From: Sphingobium sp. JS3065
GTDB taxonomy: Bacteria > Pseudomonadota > Alphaproteobacteria > Sphingomonadales > Sphingomonadaceae
Assembly: GCF_026427355.1 (NCBI RefSeq)
Contig: NZ_CP102668.1
Location: forward strand, 62,001-126,000
Length of the DNA stretch: 64,000 nt
Reading direction: 5' to 3'
Of the stretch, positions 38,100 through 46,096 are shown in pieces. Position 1 is the first letter of the stretch. Every line of letters begins with the position of its first letter. The position numbers and the translations under genes are program-made. A model generated the notes under the pieces. It ran no database searches and had not been told where the DNA came from. It worked only from the letters and a program-made list of their open reading frames with translations.

Positions 38100-39101
38100 A
38101 TGGAAGGCTATCAGCATTTGGGTCTGGATGAGCGACGCGATATTTATCGACTGATCGGAACCGGACGCTCAGTGAAGCAAGTTGCGGATGCGCTGCGACG
38201 GCATCCTTCGACGATTTATCGAGAGATTAAGCGCAACCGGCATTTTGATGAAGAACTGCTGTTCCGAGGATATTTCCCGACTGCTGCGCAGACCATGGCC
38301 CGCAATCGTCGCGTGCGCGGAGGCAAGATTGCTCGCAAGCCGGAACTCGCCGCCTACATTGCTGATCGCTTGTTGGCGGCCTGGTCGCCAGAACAGATTG
38401 CAGGTTATCTTCGGCGTCATCGCGGTCACCGGGAGGCGGTGTGCCACGAAACCATCTACCAGTATGTCTACGGCGCTGAGGGACGGCACCATAAGCTTTG
38501 GCGCCATCTGCCAGTTGCCCGCCGTTCGCGCCGGCAACGTTATGGCCGCAAACCGCGCGGTCTCCATATACCCGTGGCCAACACGATCGGCGCGCGGCCG
38601 CAGGAAATCGCGGATCGCAGCAACTTTGGACATTGGGAAGGTGATCTCCTGATCTTCCGGAGAGAATATGGCAAAGCCAATCTCACATCGCTGGTCGAAC
38701 GCTGCAGCCGCTTCACCTTCCTGACGCGTAATCCGAGCCGCCATTCCGCCGGTGTCATGGCCGGCATCGATCGACATTTGCGCGATATGCCTCCTCCCCT
38801 CCGGCGCAGCATCACCTTCGATCGAGGCACGGAATTTGCTGCCTTTGCGACCCTGCGAAACAGGCTCGGCATCACCAGCTATTTCTGTCTTCCCTCAGCG
38901 CCCTGGCAGAAAGGCGGCGTGGAAAATTGCAATGGGCGAATACGGCGCTTCCTACCCTCCGACACCGACCTTGCACTGCTCTCAGACAACGAAATCCAGG
39001 CTGTTGCCGATCGCCTCAACAGCACACCCCGCAAGTGCCTGGGCTATCGCACCCCGCATGAGGTTTTGGGGGAGCAAATCGCCCTCCTCAAAGCCGGATA
39101 A
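38100..39101 (+). CDS. IS30-family transposase
   Basis: 333 residues with an N-terminal HTH (RDIYRLIGTGRSVKQVADAL, STIYREIKRN) and an rve-like catalytic domain showing HWEGDLLI (Asp), FDRGTEFA (Asp) and VENCNGRIRR (Glu) as in other IS30 enzymes. ATG 38100 follows a good AAGGAAGG site. It looks intact. Confidence 0.94.
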   Translation: MEGYQHLGLDERRDIYRLIGTGRSVKQVADALRRHPSTIYREIKRNRHFDEELLFRGYFPTAAQTMARNRRVRGGKIARKPELAAYIADRLLAAWSPEQIAGYLRRHRGHREAVCHETIYQYVYGAEGRHHKLWRHLPVARRSRRQRYGRKPRGLHIPVANTIGARPQEIADRSNFGHWEGDLLIFRREYGKANLTSLVERCSRFTFLTRNPSRHSAGVMAGIDRHLRDMPPPLRRSITFDRGTEFAAFATLRNRLGITSYFCLPSAPWQKGGVENCNGRIRRFLPSDTDLALLSDNEIQAVADRLNSTPRKCLGYRTPHEVLGEQIALLKAG

Positions 39102-39108
39102 ATTTGGC

Positions 39109-39140
39109 CATCCGGGGTGGGGCTCGCCCCACCCCGGATG
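39109..39140 (+). terminator. Terminator-like hairpin at end of IS30 transposase
   Basis: Perfect 15-base inverted repeat CATCCGGGGTGGGGC with a 2-base spacer and GCCCCACCCCGGATG, seven bases after the transposase stop. No clear T-run follows, so it may only stall transcription or protect mRNA. Confidence 0.55.
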
Positions 39141-39294
39141 AAATGCTACGCATCACCTTAGGTGTCGCACTTCAAATCGAAACCGCCGCGCCGGATAGAA
39201 ATGACACCCCTCTGCTAGATAGAAATGACACCCTCGGGCGTCCTTAGCAGAGCTTGGTGGCATGATCCTCCTGGCAGTTCGGGAGGACGCGCTT

Positions 39295-40703
39295 ATGACG
39301 GTGGTGGCGATGAGCCATGGCGAGCTTTCGCGGTTTGACACATTGATGCGCGTAGAGCGCGGCGCGCTTCGGGTTAAGGATGCGGCAACGCTGCTGGGCT
39401 TGAAGCGCCGGCAGATTTTCCGGTTGCTCGAGCGTCTGCGCGCCGAAGGCGCTTCAGGCCTGGTGTCGCGCAAGCGTGGTCGGCCGAGCAACCGGCGTCA
39501 CAGCGATGCCTTTCGCGAGCAGATCCTGTCACTGGTCCGCGAGCATTATCGGGATTTCGGACCGACCCTGGCGCGTGAGTATCTGGCGGAGCGCCACGAT
39601 ATCGCGGTGGGCTGTGAGACATTGCGGCAGATGATGATTGAGGCTGGTCTGTGGCAGGATCGCGCAGCTCGCCGGTCTCGCCCACGCGCCACCGCAGGGA
39701 GTGTCGTGGCGAGCTGATCCAGATCGACGGCTCGGATCATGAATGGTTTGAGGATCGCGGACCGCGATGCACGCTGCTCGTCTACATAGACGACGCGACC
39801 AGCGAGTTGATGCACCTCAAGATGGTCGAGAGCGAAAGCACCTTCTCCTACATGGAAGCGACGCGCGAATATATCGAGCGGCACGGCAAGCCGGTGGCCT
39901 TTTATTCCGACAAGCACACGGTCTTCCGCAACGCTAAAGCGACCGCCAAGGGTGACGGCATGACGCATTTCGGGCGCGCGCTCGATGCGCTGAACATCGA
40001 GATCATTTGCGCCAACTCACCCCAAGCCAAGGGCCGGGTCGAGCGGGCGAACGGCACATTGCAGGACCGCCTGATCAAAGCGATGCGCCTGGAAGGTATC
40101 TCGTCGATCGAAGAAGCGAACGTCTTTCTGCCGAGCTACATGGTTGGGCACAATGCGCGCTTCGCTCGTCCGGCCGCAGACAGTCGTGATCTACACCGCC
40201 CTCTGGCACTGCGGGATGATCTGCACTCCGTCATGGTCTGGCGCGAACAGCGGACGGTCACGGCCGCGCTGACGCTGCACTATAACAAAGTGCTGTTCCT
40301 TCTGGAGCCGAATCCGATCAGCAAGGAACTGGTGCGCAAGCGCGTGGATGTCTGTGAATATCCTGACGGCACAGTCGAGATCCGCCACGAGGGGCGCTCC
40401 CTTCCCTATAGCCTGTTCGACAAGATGCCCCGGATCAATCAACCGGCCATCGTCGATAACAAGCATCTCGACGCGGCACTGGCGCTAGCAAAAGAGATCC
40501 AAGCGATCGCGCCGCATCATCGGCAGCGGAACAACTATGCCCCTGCTCGCCGCGACCAGCCAATGCATCTGTTCCCGGAACCGGAGGTGCCGGTGAAGAT
40601 CGATGGGCGTCGGTTGGGTGGGGCCAAGCTCAAGCGCGGCCCCCGGCTCAGCCAGGCGGAATTACGGGCGCGCGGCACGCTCGAGTTCGTGAAGGCGCGC
40701 TAA
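39295..40703 (+). pseudogene. ISNCY-family transposase (copy B), frameshifted
   Basis: Same gene as copy A but lacking 7 bases (the tatcaac of copy A after CGCCCA, near 39686). This shifts the frame after the HTH/linker region, so the first frame ends at 39717 and the catalytic domain continues in another frame to 40703. The first about 250 bases differ from copy A at many positions, while the remainder is almost identical, suggesting recombination or gene conversion between the tandem copies. Confidence 0.88.
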
Positions 40704-40899
40704 AGCGGTTCTGACCGAGCCCGCTGCTGCGCAGCGGGTCCGTGCCCTTCCCCACCACTGTTACGCCATCAGCAGGGTCTGCGCTGCGCTATCCCGAGGG
40801 CTCCACGCAGCCCCTGCTGTGATCAAGAGGTGTCATTTCTATCGGGGCCAGATAGTGTCTTCTCTATCCGGCGCGAACATACTGTTTGATATCAATATC

Positions 40900-42174
40900 T
40901 TAATAAGCCAGCGACTGTGCCTTCAGTGCCAACCGAGCAGCACGGTCGAGGACAATTGACGGGAGTTCACCGAGGCAGGCGCTGTCATCTAACCCTCGCA
41001 CGGTGACGCCACCTGAAATGACTTCTTGGACCCGGGCTGCGAGCGCCGCCACGCGGCGGCGAAGAAACGGTAGAGCCAATCCCGTATCGCCAGCAAAGCG
41101 CTCAAAGCTTCCGGCATCTATTTCCTCCAGCGTAGCGGCACGGCCGAAACGCATGGCGAGCTTCGCTGACAGCTCTGGCCACATGTGGGTTGCAACCAGA
41201 TCGTACAGCGGTGCGAGCACGACCTCGCCCTTGCTCTGGCGAAGGAGGCTGTAATTCTTCGCATGGGCGTCAGCGTTGCCGATGATCGCATTGAAGATTG
41301 CCGCGTCGGCGAGCTTCAGCACCTCGCGTGCCGGCCGGGTGGTCGCCTGGCGCACCAACGCGAAGCAATCGCGGAAGGTTGGCCCGCCTTCGCTGGCATA
41401 TTTGCGGTTGGACGGTACGCCCTGCGCCTGCGCAAAATCCTCCTGATGCAACCGGATCGTATGGCCCTCGCGATCCAGACGATCGTAGCGAGTGACCAGC
41501 AAATAGGGTTTATCAGCGACCTCTCGCCACTCTGCCATGGCAGCATCGAGACCCACTGCGCGCGCCAGTGCCAGGCAGAAGGCTTCATTGGCGGCAAGGC
41601 CGGGAAAGCGATCGGGCTCCGGCTTGATGAGGTGCGTAGATGGCTCACCTACGCGCGGCACGGCTACCCGCCCCTCGGCAAGCACGACGGGGAGCTTGCC
41701 CTGGGCGCCAGCCAAGCTGAGTCGTGCGCCCCCTTCCCCGGCCAGCATCGGTACGCGCGGCAGGCGACCGATCAAAACCGCGAGCTCAGCATCATCCAGC
41801 GCAGGGGGCGGCTCACCTTCAGGGGGCAGCGGCGGTTTCTCCCCTTCGGGCAGAAAGGCGAGCGCGCCTGCAACATCACCGCCGAGCGCAGCCAACAATC
41901 GAAAGGGGTTGTCAGGCGATACACCGAGCGCCCGCGCGATGGCTGTTCGCTGCCCCTCTTCGGGCAGGAGTCCACCAAAGACGGCCTTACATAACGCATC
42001 GCCGAATGGCTCTGCTTGCTTGGGAAGCGCGTGCGAAAGCGGGCCTGCCGCTGGATCGGCCAGCCAATCGTCGGCATAGATGAAATGCATCGCGCCGCCC
42101 CGGTCGATGGAAAGTTCACCGGCGATCCGCTGATCCGACCAAACGACAAGCCGCTCAAGAATGTCGGCGGTCAT
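40900..42174 (-). CDS. hipA: HipA toxin kinase
   Basis: Ser/Thr kinase toxin (424 residues), in known members acting on aminoacyl-tRNA synthetases and countered by HipB. Visible motifs: LSLAGAQGKLPVV (ATP-binding loop), THLIKPE, GLAANEAFCLALARAVGL, TRYDR, LHQEDFAQA, catalytic FNAIIGNADAHAKNYSLL, and APLYDLVAT (metal-binding Asp). Length is normal and no lesion is seen. It overlaps hipB by ATGA. The gene ends 20 bases from ISNCY copy B. Confidence 0.93.
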   Translation of the reverse strand: MTADILERLVVWSDQRIAGELSIDRGGAMHFIYADDWLADPAAGPLSHALPKQAEPFGDALCKAVFGGLLPEEGQRTAIARALGVSPDNPFRLLAALGGDVAGALAFLPEGEKPPLPPEGEPPPALDDAELAVLIGRLPRVPMLAGEGGARLSLAGAQGKLPVVLAEGRVAVPRVGEPSTHLIKPEPDRFPGLAANEAFCLALARAVGLDAAMAEWREVADKPYLLVTRYDRLDREGHTIRLHQEDFAQAQGVPSNRKYASEGGPTFRDCFALVRQATTRPAREVLKLADAAIFNAIIGNADAHAKNYSLLRQSKGEVVLAPLYDLVATHMWPELSAKLAMRFGRAATLEEIDAGSFERFAGDTGLALPFLRRRVAALAARVQEVISGGVTVRGLDDSACLGELPSIVLDRAARLALKAQSLAY

Positions 42175-42404
42175 GTTGGCTGTCCCGCGATCACGATCCC
42201 GTCGGGACGACGGATCTGAAGCTCGCAGCCTAAAGCCGCAAGAACCGTAATAACCTTGCCAATCTGTGCCGTTGCCTTGCCGCGCTCAAGTTCAACGATG
42301 AAGCGCAAGCCCACTCCGCTGGCAGCCGCCAATTCGTCCTGGCGCAGCCCCATTTCCTTTCGCTCGTCTCGAACAATCTGGCCGATCATCGTCATATCGA
42401 GCAT
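42171..42404 (-). CDS. hipB: HipB antitoxin / autorepressor
   Basis: 77-residue Xre-type HTH protein (start ATG 42404; an in-frame start at 42455 would cover the promoter). The HTH is IVRDERKEMGLRQDELAAAS followed by GLRFIVELERGKATAQIGKV, and the tail carries LQIRRPDG as in HipB. It binds HipA and represses its own promoter. Three palindromes upstream are probable binding sites. Confidence 0.9.
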   Translation of the reverse strand: MLDMTMIGQIVRDERKEMGLRQDELAAASGVGLRFIVELERGKATAQIGKVITVLAALGCELQIRRPDGIVIAGQPT

Positions 42405-42414
42405 ATGCCCTCGC

Positions 42415-42430
42415 TTTCCCGAACGGGAAA
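42415..42430. promoter_or_regulatory. hipBA operator 1
   Basis: Perfect palindrome TTTCCC-GAAC-GGGAAA (6-base arms, 4-base centre), 10 bases before the hipB start codon and overlapping the likely -10 box. Confidence 0.7.
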
Positions 42431-42455
42431 TATTCGGCTGGCCACAAGAATTCAA
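42427..42455 (-). promoter_or_regulatory. hipBA promoter
   Basis: On the minus strand, TTGAAT (42450-42455) and TATTTC (42427-42432) are separated by 17 bases. Operator 1 overlaps the -10 side and operator 2 lies just upstream of the -35 box, an arrangement suited to autorepression. The promoter is inferred from spacing. Confidence 0.5.
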
Positions 42456-42463
42456 GTCCGAAG

Positions 42464-42479
42464 TTTCCCGATCGGGGTA
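42464..42479. promoter_or_regulatory. hipBA operator 2 (imperfect)
   Basis: TTTCCC-GATC-GGGGTA, matching operator 1 in one arm and imperfect in the other, exactly 49 bases from operator 1. Confidence 0.6.
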
Positions 42480-42512
42480 TTTAAGGCACGATCATACGCT
42501 AAGTCTTCGAAC

Positions 42513-42528
42513 TTTCCCTATCGGGAAA
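42513..42528. promoter_or_regulatory. hipBA operator 3
   Basis: Perfect palindrome TTTCCC-TATC-GGGAAA, exactly 49 bases from operator 2 and ending one base from the stop of the DUF6088 gene. Confidence 0.65.
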
Positions 42529-42529
42529 T

Positions 42530-43132
42530 TTAACCGCGCACTGCCTGGACCTTCAGGACAATGTCGCCCATCCAGCCCGGCATGGCCGGACGGCCCGCGA
42601 CGAGCACGCGCGTATCGGCATCGTCAAGCCGCGCGGCGATGCGCCCGATCGCATCCGCGTCTATATTGCCCTTCCCCAGATGCGCGAGCACCTGAACGAT
42701 CGCATTCACAGACTCCGGCGCGTCAAGCACGGGCGCGCGGCTGTGCTTCAAGGCGACGGTGCGGCCACCCGCCCTGACGGTGCGCGTACGGCCGCTGGTG
42801 GCGTAGCTTACCCGGGCGGGCACCTGCGTCGAGAGACCAAGGCTATTGGCCGCCGCCGCTCCCGACAGCGCGAGCGCATCGCCGCTCTGCGCGGAGAGCG
42901 CCTGGGCCACCTGCCCGGGATCCGGGCTCAGGGCACCAAGCGTGTTATGCTGGCGGGGATAGTCGTAGAGACCGCGACCGATCCGGCGGATGTCGCCGGC
43001 ATGCGCGAGACGCGACAGCGCCATGTCGACCGAGCCGCGTGTACCGAAGTCGACGAACTGCTTGGGCGTAAACACCCAGCCACGGCCCTTGCCGCGCACA
43101 CGCTTCATAATCCGATCAGCCACCGCAGGCAT
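42530..43132 (-). CDS. DUF6088 / AbiEi-like antitoxin-type protein
   Basis: 200-residue protein with an N-terminal winged helix (about residues 10-60, RGWVFTPKQFVDFGTRGSVD, ALSRLAHAGDIRRIGRGLYDYP) as in type IV AbiEi antitoxins and DUF6088, then a domain with ALALSGAAAANSLGLS, PARVSYATSGRTRTV and VALKHSRAP. An AGGAG site precedes ATG 43132. No nucleotidyltransferase (AbiEii) partner is next to it, since hipB follows. It is either an orphan or acts alone. The 145 bases upstream contain a 6-base inverted repeat TGTTAG...CTAACA (43148-43177) that could be an operator. Confidence 0.7.
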   Translation of the reverse strand: MPAVADRIMKRVRGKGRGWVFTPKQFVDFGTRGSVDMALSRLAHAGDIRRIGRGLYDYPRQHNTLGALSPDPGQVAQALSAQSGDALALSGAAAANSLGLSTQVPARVSYATSGRTRTVRAGGRTVALKHSRAPVLDAPESVNAIVQVLAHLGKGNIDADAIGRIAARLDDADTRVLVAGRPAMPGWMGDIVLKVQAVRG

Positions 43133-43277
43133 GTCGATGCTCCTATCTGTTAGGTAATAACATGGTTTTTTCTAACAAGATTTGGCCGCAAAAAGCGCTA
43201 ATTCCCTCGACTTTCCAAGATATTATAGCACTTGGTGTTGGGAGCATCCCTTCGCAAGATAAACCGCCCCATGCGAA

Positions 43278-44384
43278 TCAACGCTCCCGCCCACGCTCCG
43301 GCGCTGGCCGCTCGGGACCAGCTCCACCCTCCAGCTCGCGCGTCGGCTGTGTCGCTTGCCGCCCCTGCATCATCTCGCGGGCCAGGGCGAGACGTCGGGA
43401 GACCGCCGGCGGCATAGCCGCCAAGAAACCCGCAATTTCGTCGGAAAGCGCCTGGTCGTCGGCCTCGCCGGTACGTGCAAGCGCCACCGCCGCCTCGGCA
43501 TAAGCACCGCGTATCTGCTTCTGGCGAACCAGCGCCATCACGTCTTGCGGCCGCCGTTCCTCATCGCGCGCGTGCGCAAAGGCCCGGGCGCGCAGCACGT
43601 TGAGTTCATCCATATTGAGCCGGCGCCCCTCCTGACCGATCCGAGCATCGAGATGCAGCGCTGCAGAGCGCACACGCTTTTGAACGTGACCGCGCGCCCG
43701 CCTGGGCGTCGCCTCAGCCGCGATGCCGCGCGCCCGTAGCTCATGCGCGAATGTCTCTCGCATATGATGGAGGTCGGCCTTGCGCGGATTGAACCGCGTG
43801 CCGTCCGCACCTTCTGTGGCCACCGTCAGATGGACATGCGGATGATCGGTATCTGTGTGGAGCGCCAGCATATAGGCGTGATTGTCCTCGAACAGGATCC
43901 GGGCGAACGCCTGGACGGCGTCCTGCAGCGTCTCGGGATCGGTCGAACCGCCGGGCATGGAGAGGACCAGCGACAGCGAGGTCGGCCGATCGCGGCCATG
44001 CTCGTTCATCGCCTCGTCGAGCATAGCCCAGTCCTGCGCGATCTCCTTCAGGCGCTTGGGATCATCAATGATCTCGCCTTCGCTTGAGCGTACCGCAAGC
44101 TTCCCGTGCCGCGCAACATAGCCGAAATGCTCGGATAGATGATGCGCGCCATATTGCTTTCCCGAGACCTTGACCATGACCTCCGGGGCCTTGCGCACGA
44201 TCCGCTCGAGCTTGGCCCGAGCCTCGGCCTGGCTCAGCGGCACGGGCCGCCCCGGCCCTCCCCGGCCCGATCCGCCTCGCCCGACGCGGACATAAGCCCC
44301 CCGCAGTATCCGTTTCCCGCCGGTGGGCGGCCGCCATGCCTCCATGAGGCTGGGCAGCGGCAGGATGCCCTCCTCCTCAAGCAT
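43278..44384 (-). CDS. Relaxase (VirD2/MobA-like)
   Basis: Nicks oriT and pilots the strand into the recipient. Start ATG 44384 (368 residues) is chosen because it overlaps the mobC end by 8 bases; the frame continues to 44495 inside mobC. The metal-binding histidines are in HTDTDHPHVHLTV (about residues 165-177), with an upstream HLSEHFGYVARHG segment and LSLVLSMPGGSTDPE. The active Tyr is not obvious; KQYGAHHLSEHFGYV offers candidates. The C-terminal third is Arg/Ala-rich and helical. The relaxase lies 32 kb from the T4SS operon, separated by cargo. Confidence 0.85.
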   Translation of the reverse strand: MLEEEGILPLPSLMEAWRPPTGGKRILRGAYVRVGRGGSGRGGPGRPVPLSQAEARAKLERIVRKAPEVMVKVSGKQYGAHHLSEHFGYVARHGKLAVRSSEGEIIDDPKRLKEIAQDWAMLDEAMNEHGRDRPTSLSLVLSMPGGSTDPETLQDAVQAFARILFEDNHAYMLALHTDTDHPHVHLTVATEGADGTRFNPRKADLHHMRETFAHELRARGIAAEATPRRARGHVQKRVRSAALHLDARIGQEGRRLNMDELNVLRARAFAHARDEERRPQDVMALVRQKQIRGAYAEAAVALARTGEADDQALSDEIAGFLAAMPPAVSRRLALAREMMQGRQATQPTRELEGGAGPERPAPERGRER

Positions 44385-44913
44385 CGAGGCTGTCCCAATA
44401 GGCAAGATCGCCCTTGAGCGCGGCGCCGAGACCGGCAAGCGCCGTCCCGATTTCCGCCCGGAAGCTTGCCACCCGCGCCGCCTCGCGGGCAACATCGAGC
44501 CCGGATTCCACCATCACCGAGGCATTGAGCGCCCGCGTCGCCTGATTGAGATTGATGCCGATCCGGTTGAGCTCGCGCCACGCCTGAGCCACTGCCGCCC
44601 GCTCTTCAAGCGGCAGCGATGCCGCCGAATGCAGCCAGCGGCGCACCAGCCTTGTCACCCAGTCTGTGCGCTTCATACCCAAAGCATCAGCCTCGGCATC
44701 CAGCGCGGCAATTTCTGCATCGCTCAGCCGGATCTCAAACCGCCGTGTTGCTCGCTCCCGCCGGCGGACTGGCCCCGACCGCTCGCCCTCCTCCGCGTCC
44801 ACTGCATTCATGACGAGGCGCCGCAGCAAAACCGAGCGGCCACCGGCGCTCTCCGCCACAGCATCGAAGCGCTGAGCGACTGCATCGTCGAGACGAAAGG
44901 TGAAGACGGACAT
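44377..44913 (-). CDS. mobC: MobC-like oriT accessory protein
   Basis: 178 residues with an RHH-like N-terminal half (SVFTFRLDDAVAQRF; RRFEIRLSDAEIAALDAEAD, KRTDWVTRLVRRWL) and the MobC signature ELNRIGINLNQATRALNA (about 113-130). Such proteins bind oriT and assist nicking. It is the first gene of the mob pair and faces the putative oriT. Confidence 0.82.
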   Translation of the reverse strand: MSVFTFRLDDAVAQRFDAVAESAGGRSVLLRRLVMNAVDAEEGERSGPVRRRERATRRFEIRLSDAEIAALDAEADALGMKRTDWVTRLVRRWLHSAASLPLEERAAVAQAWRELNRIGINLNQATRALNASVMVESGLDVAREAARVASFRAEIGTALAGLGAALKGDLAYWDSLDA

Positions 44914-44986
44914 GCATCAAAGGCTATTGTCATACATCCCCGGCGTCACGCCTATCCGGCCCTCACCTTCACTCAACTCATCTGAT

Positions 44987-45004
44987 AGTCTGCTTGAGCA
45001 GACT
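44987..45004. repeat. Palindrome AGTCTGC-TTGA-GCAGACT, copy 1 (parS-like?)
   Basis: 7-base arms around TTGA. An identical site in reverse orientation lies at 47178-47195, so the pair brackets parB, parA and the small ORF. Candidate centromere (parS) or ParA/ParB operator. A partial match (TCTGCTTGAGC) recurs at 63248. Confidence 0.6.
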
Positions 45005-45090
45005 TCGACCATATTTGGCAAAATGCGCCTATCATTTACGCCTGATCCACGAGGGCGGCGCCGACGGCGCCGCCCCGGCTCGTATCTACG

Positions 45091-45121
45091 GAAAAGGCCG
45101 CACCCCAAAAGGGGCACGGCC
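45091..45121 (-). terminator. Rho-independent terminator of parAB
   Basis: On the minus strand, GGCCGTGCCCC-TTTT-GGGGTGCGGCC pairs over 11 bases (two G-U) and is followed by TTTTC. It lies 43 bases after the parB stop. Confidence 0.75.
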
Positions 45122-45163
45122 GACATACACACGAACAGGAAATGCGAACGCGGAGGAAGAGGG

Positions 45164-46096
45164 TCAGAGCATCGCGGCGTCGGGGCGTCCCTCAGACACG
45201 GCGCAAAGTCGTTCGGTCGCCACCTCCTGCCGAGAACCATCGCCAAAGATCACGACGACACGCGGGCCAAGAACAAGACGCGCGGGACGGCCATCAACTT
45301 CAACGGGAAGGCTGGCCTCTGGCGTTTGCGCCCCTGGTCGCGCGACTGGCTCAGTCCCTGCCTGCGGTTCGGGACGGACGGCGGGCACCGGCGCGGCCTG
45401 CACCTGTGCTGCCTCGATACTGGGAGCGTCCGTCTTTCCCTTCAGTCCGGCAATGAATCGTGCGCCTTCCGCCAATGTCGCGCCGCTCTCATCCCAGGCG
45501 CCCACATAGGCCTCGACTTCCGCAGGATAATCCCTGGCTGTGCGATGCAGGTCGTAGAGCAGCCGGATCGACGCGCGCGGCAGCACTTCCCGGAGATAGG
45601 CAGGCATGTCCCCATAGGCTGCATAGAGCGAGACAAACTGCTTTGAGCGGCCCAGCGCAGCGGCGATCTCGACCTGGCTCATGCCGCCCTTGAGCATACG
45701 GGCAATCGCATGAGCGAGCTCGACCGAAGACAGGTTCGCACGCTGATCGTTCTCAACGATCTGATCGGCGAGCAGATGGGTTCCCTCCCCCTCGGCCACG
45801 ATGATCGCCGGGATCGTCACCCGGCCCGCGAGTTGGGAGGCACGAAAGCGCCTCTCGCCCAAACGGATGCGATGCAAGCCGGCGGCGTCGGCGGGCGCAA
45901 CCGTGATCGGCTGCAAGAGCCCGCGGGCCGCTATGGAGGCCGCAAGCTCGGCCAGGGCGTCATCGTCGAAACTGCGCCGGGGATTGCCGGGGTCGGGGAT
46001 GACTCGATCCAGAGGGATTTCCTCGATCCGGCGCGCTGTTTCATGCGCGCCGACGAGCAGGCCGAACTCCTCGATGCGTTCGTCGAACTTACCCAT
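45164..46096 (-). CDS. parB: ParB partition protein
   Basis: 310 residues from ATG 46096, which overlaps the parA stop by one base (TGATG); the frame extends to 46426 inside parA. ParB/Spo0J N-terminal domain: IPLDRVIPDPGNPRRSFDDD, LQPITVAPA, LGERRFRASQLAG and VENDQRANLSSVELAHAIARM; HTH: MSQVEIAAALGRSKQFVSLY. A Pro/Ala-rich linker (about 225-265) leads to a short C-terminal dimerisation region. Partners with ParA in plasmid segregation. Confidence 0.92.
   Translation of the reverse strand: MGKFDERIEEFGLLVGAHETARRIEEIPLDRVIPDPGNPRRSFDDDALAELAASIAARGLLQPITVAPADAAGLHRIRLGERRFRASQLAGRVTIPAIIVAEGEGTHLLADQIVENDQRANLSSVELAHAIARMLKGGMSQVEIAAALGRSKQFVSLYAAYGDMPAYLREVLPRASIRLLYDLHRTARDYPAEVEAYVGAWDESGATLAEGARFIAGLKGKTDAPSIEAAQVQAAPVPAVRPEPQAGTEPVARPGAQTPEASLPVEVDGRPARLVLGPRVVVIFGDGSRQEVATERLCAVSEGRPDAAML

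Larger units (their letters stand above)
38029..39187 (+). mobile_element. IS30-family element (1159 bp) in the left tip of ISNCY copy B
   Basis: Terminal repeats: left GGTGGATTCTATTTCGAAGT, right (reverse complement) GGCGGTTTCGATTTGAAGT, similar with one single-base gap. A 3-base duplication GCG is found at 38026-38028 and 39188-39190. The size is normal for IS30. The insertion separates the first eight bases of ISNCY copy B from the rest, which should cripple that element's left end. Confidence 0.85.
38021..40879 (+). mobile_element. ISNCY element, copy B, split by IS30
   Basis: Begins with TGTAAGCG at 38021, right after the TTGAC that ends copy A. After eight bases it is interrupted by an IS30 element (38029-39187) and resumes with GCGCCGGATAG. 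Removing IS30 and its GCG duplication gives 1697 bp, i.e. copy A minus a 7-base and a 1-base deletion. The right end GCGAACA is followed by TACTG, which does not match the left flank TTGAC, so a right-flank rearrangement or deletion is likely. Confidence 0.8.
44914..45163. other. Presumed oriT region between mobC and parB
   Basis: A 250-base non-coding stretch just upstream of mobC, where oriT is expected for this gene order. It contains an 18-base palindrome (44987-45004), a GC-rich hairpin GGGCGGCGCC-GAC-GGCGCCGCCC (45053-45075) and a parAB terminator (45091-45121). I recognise no published nic consensus, so the oriT call is positional. Confidence 0.4.

Noticed and set aside
41185-41994. 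269-codon + strand frame
   Set aside because: Shadow of hipA, whose kinase motifs are all in the minus frame.
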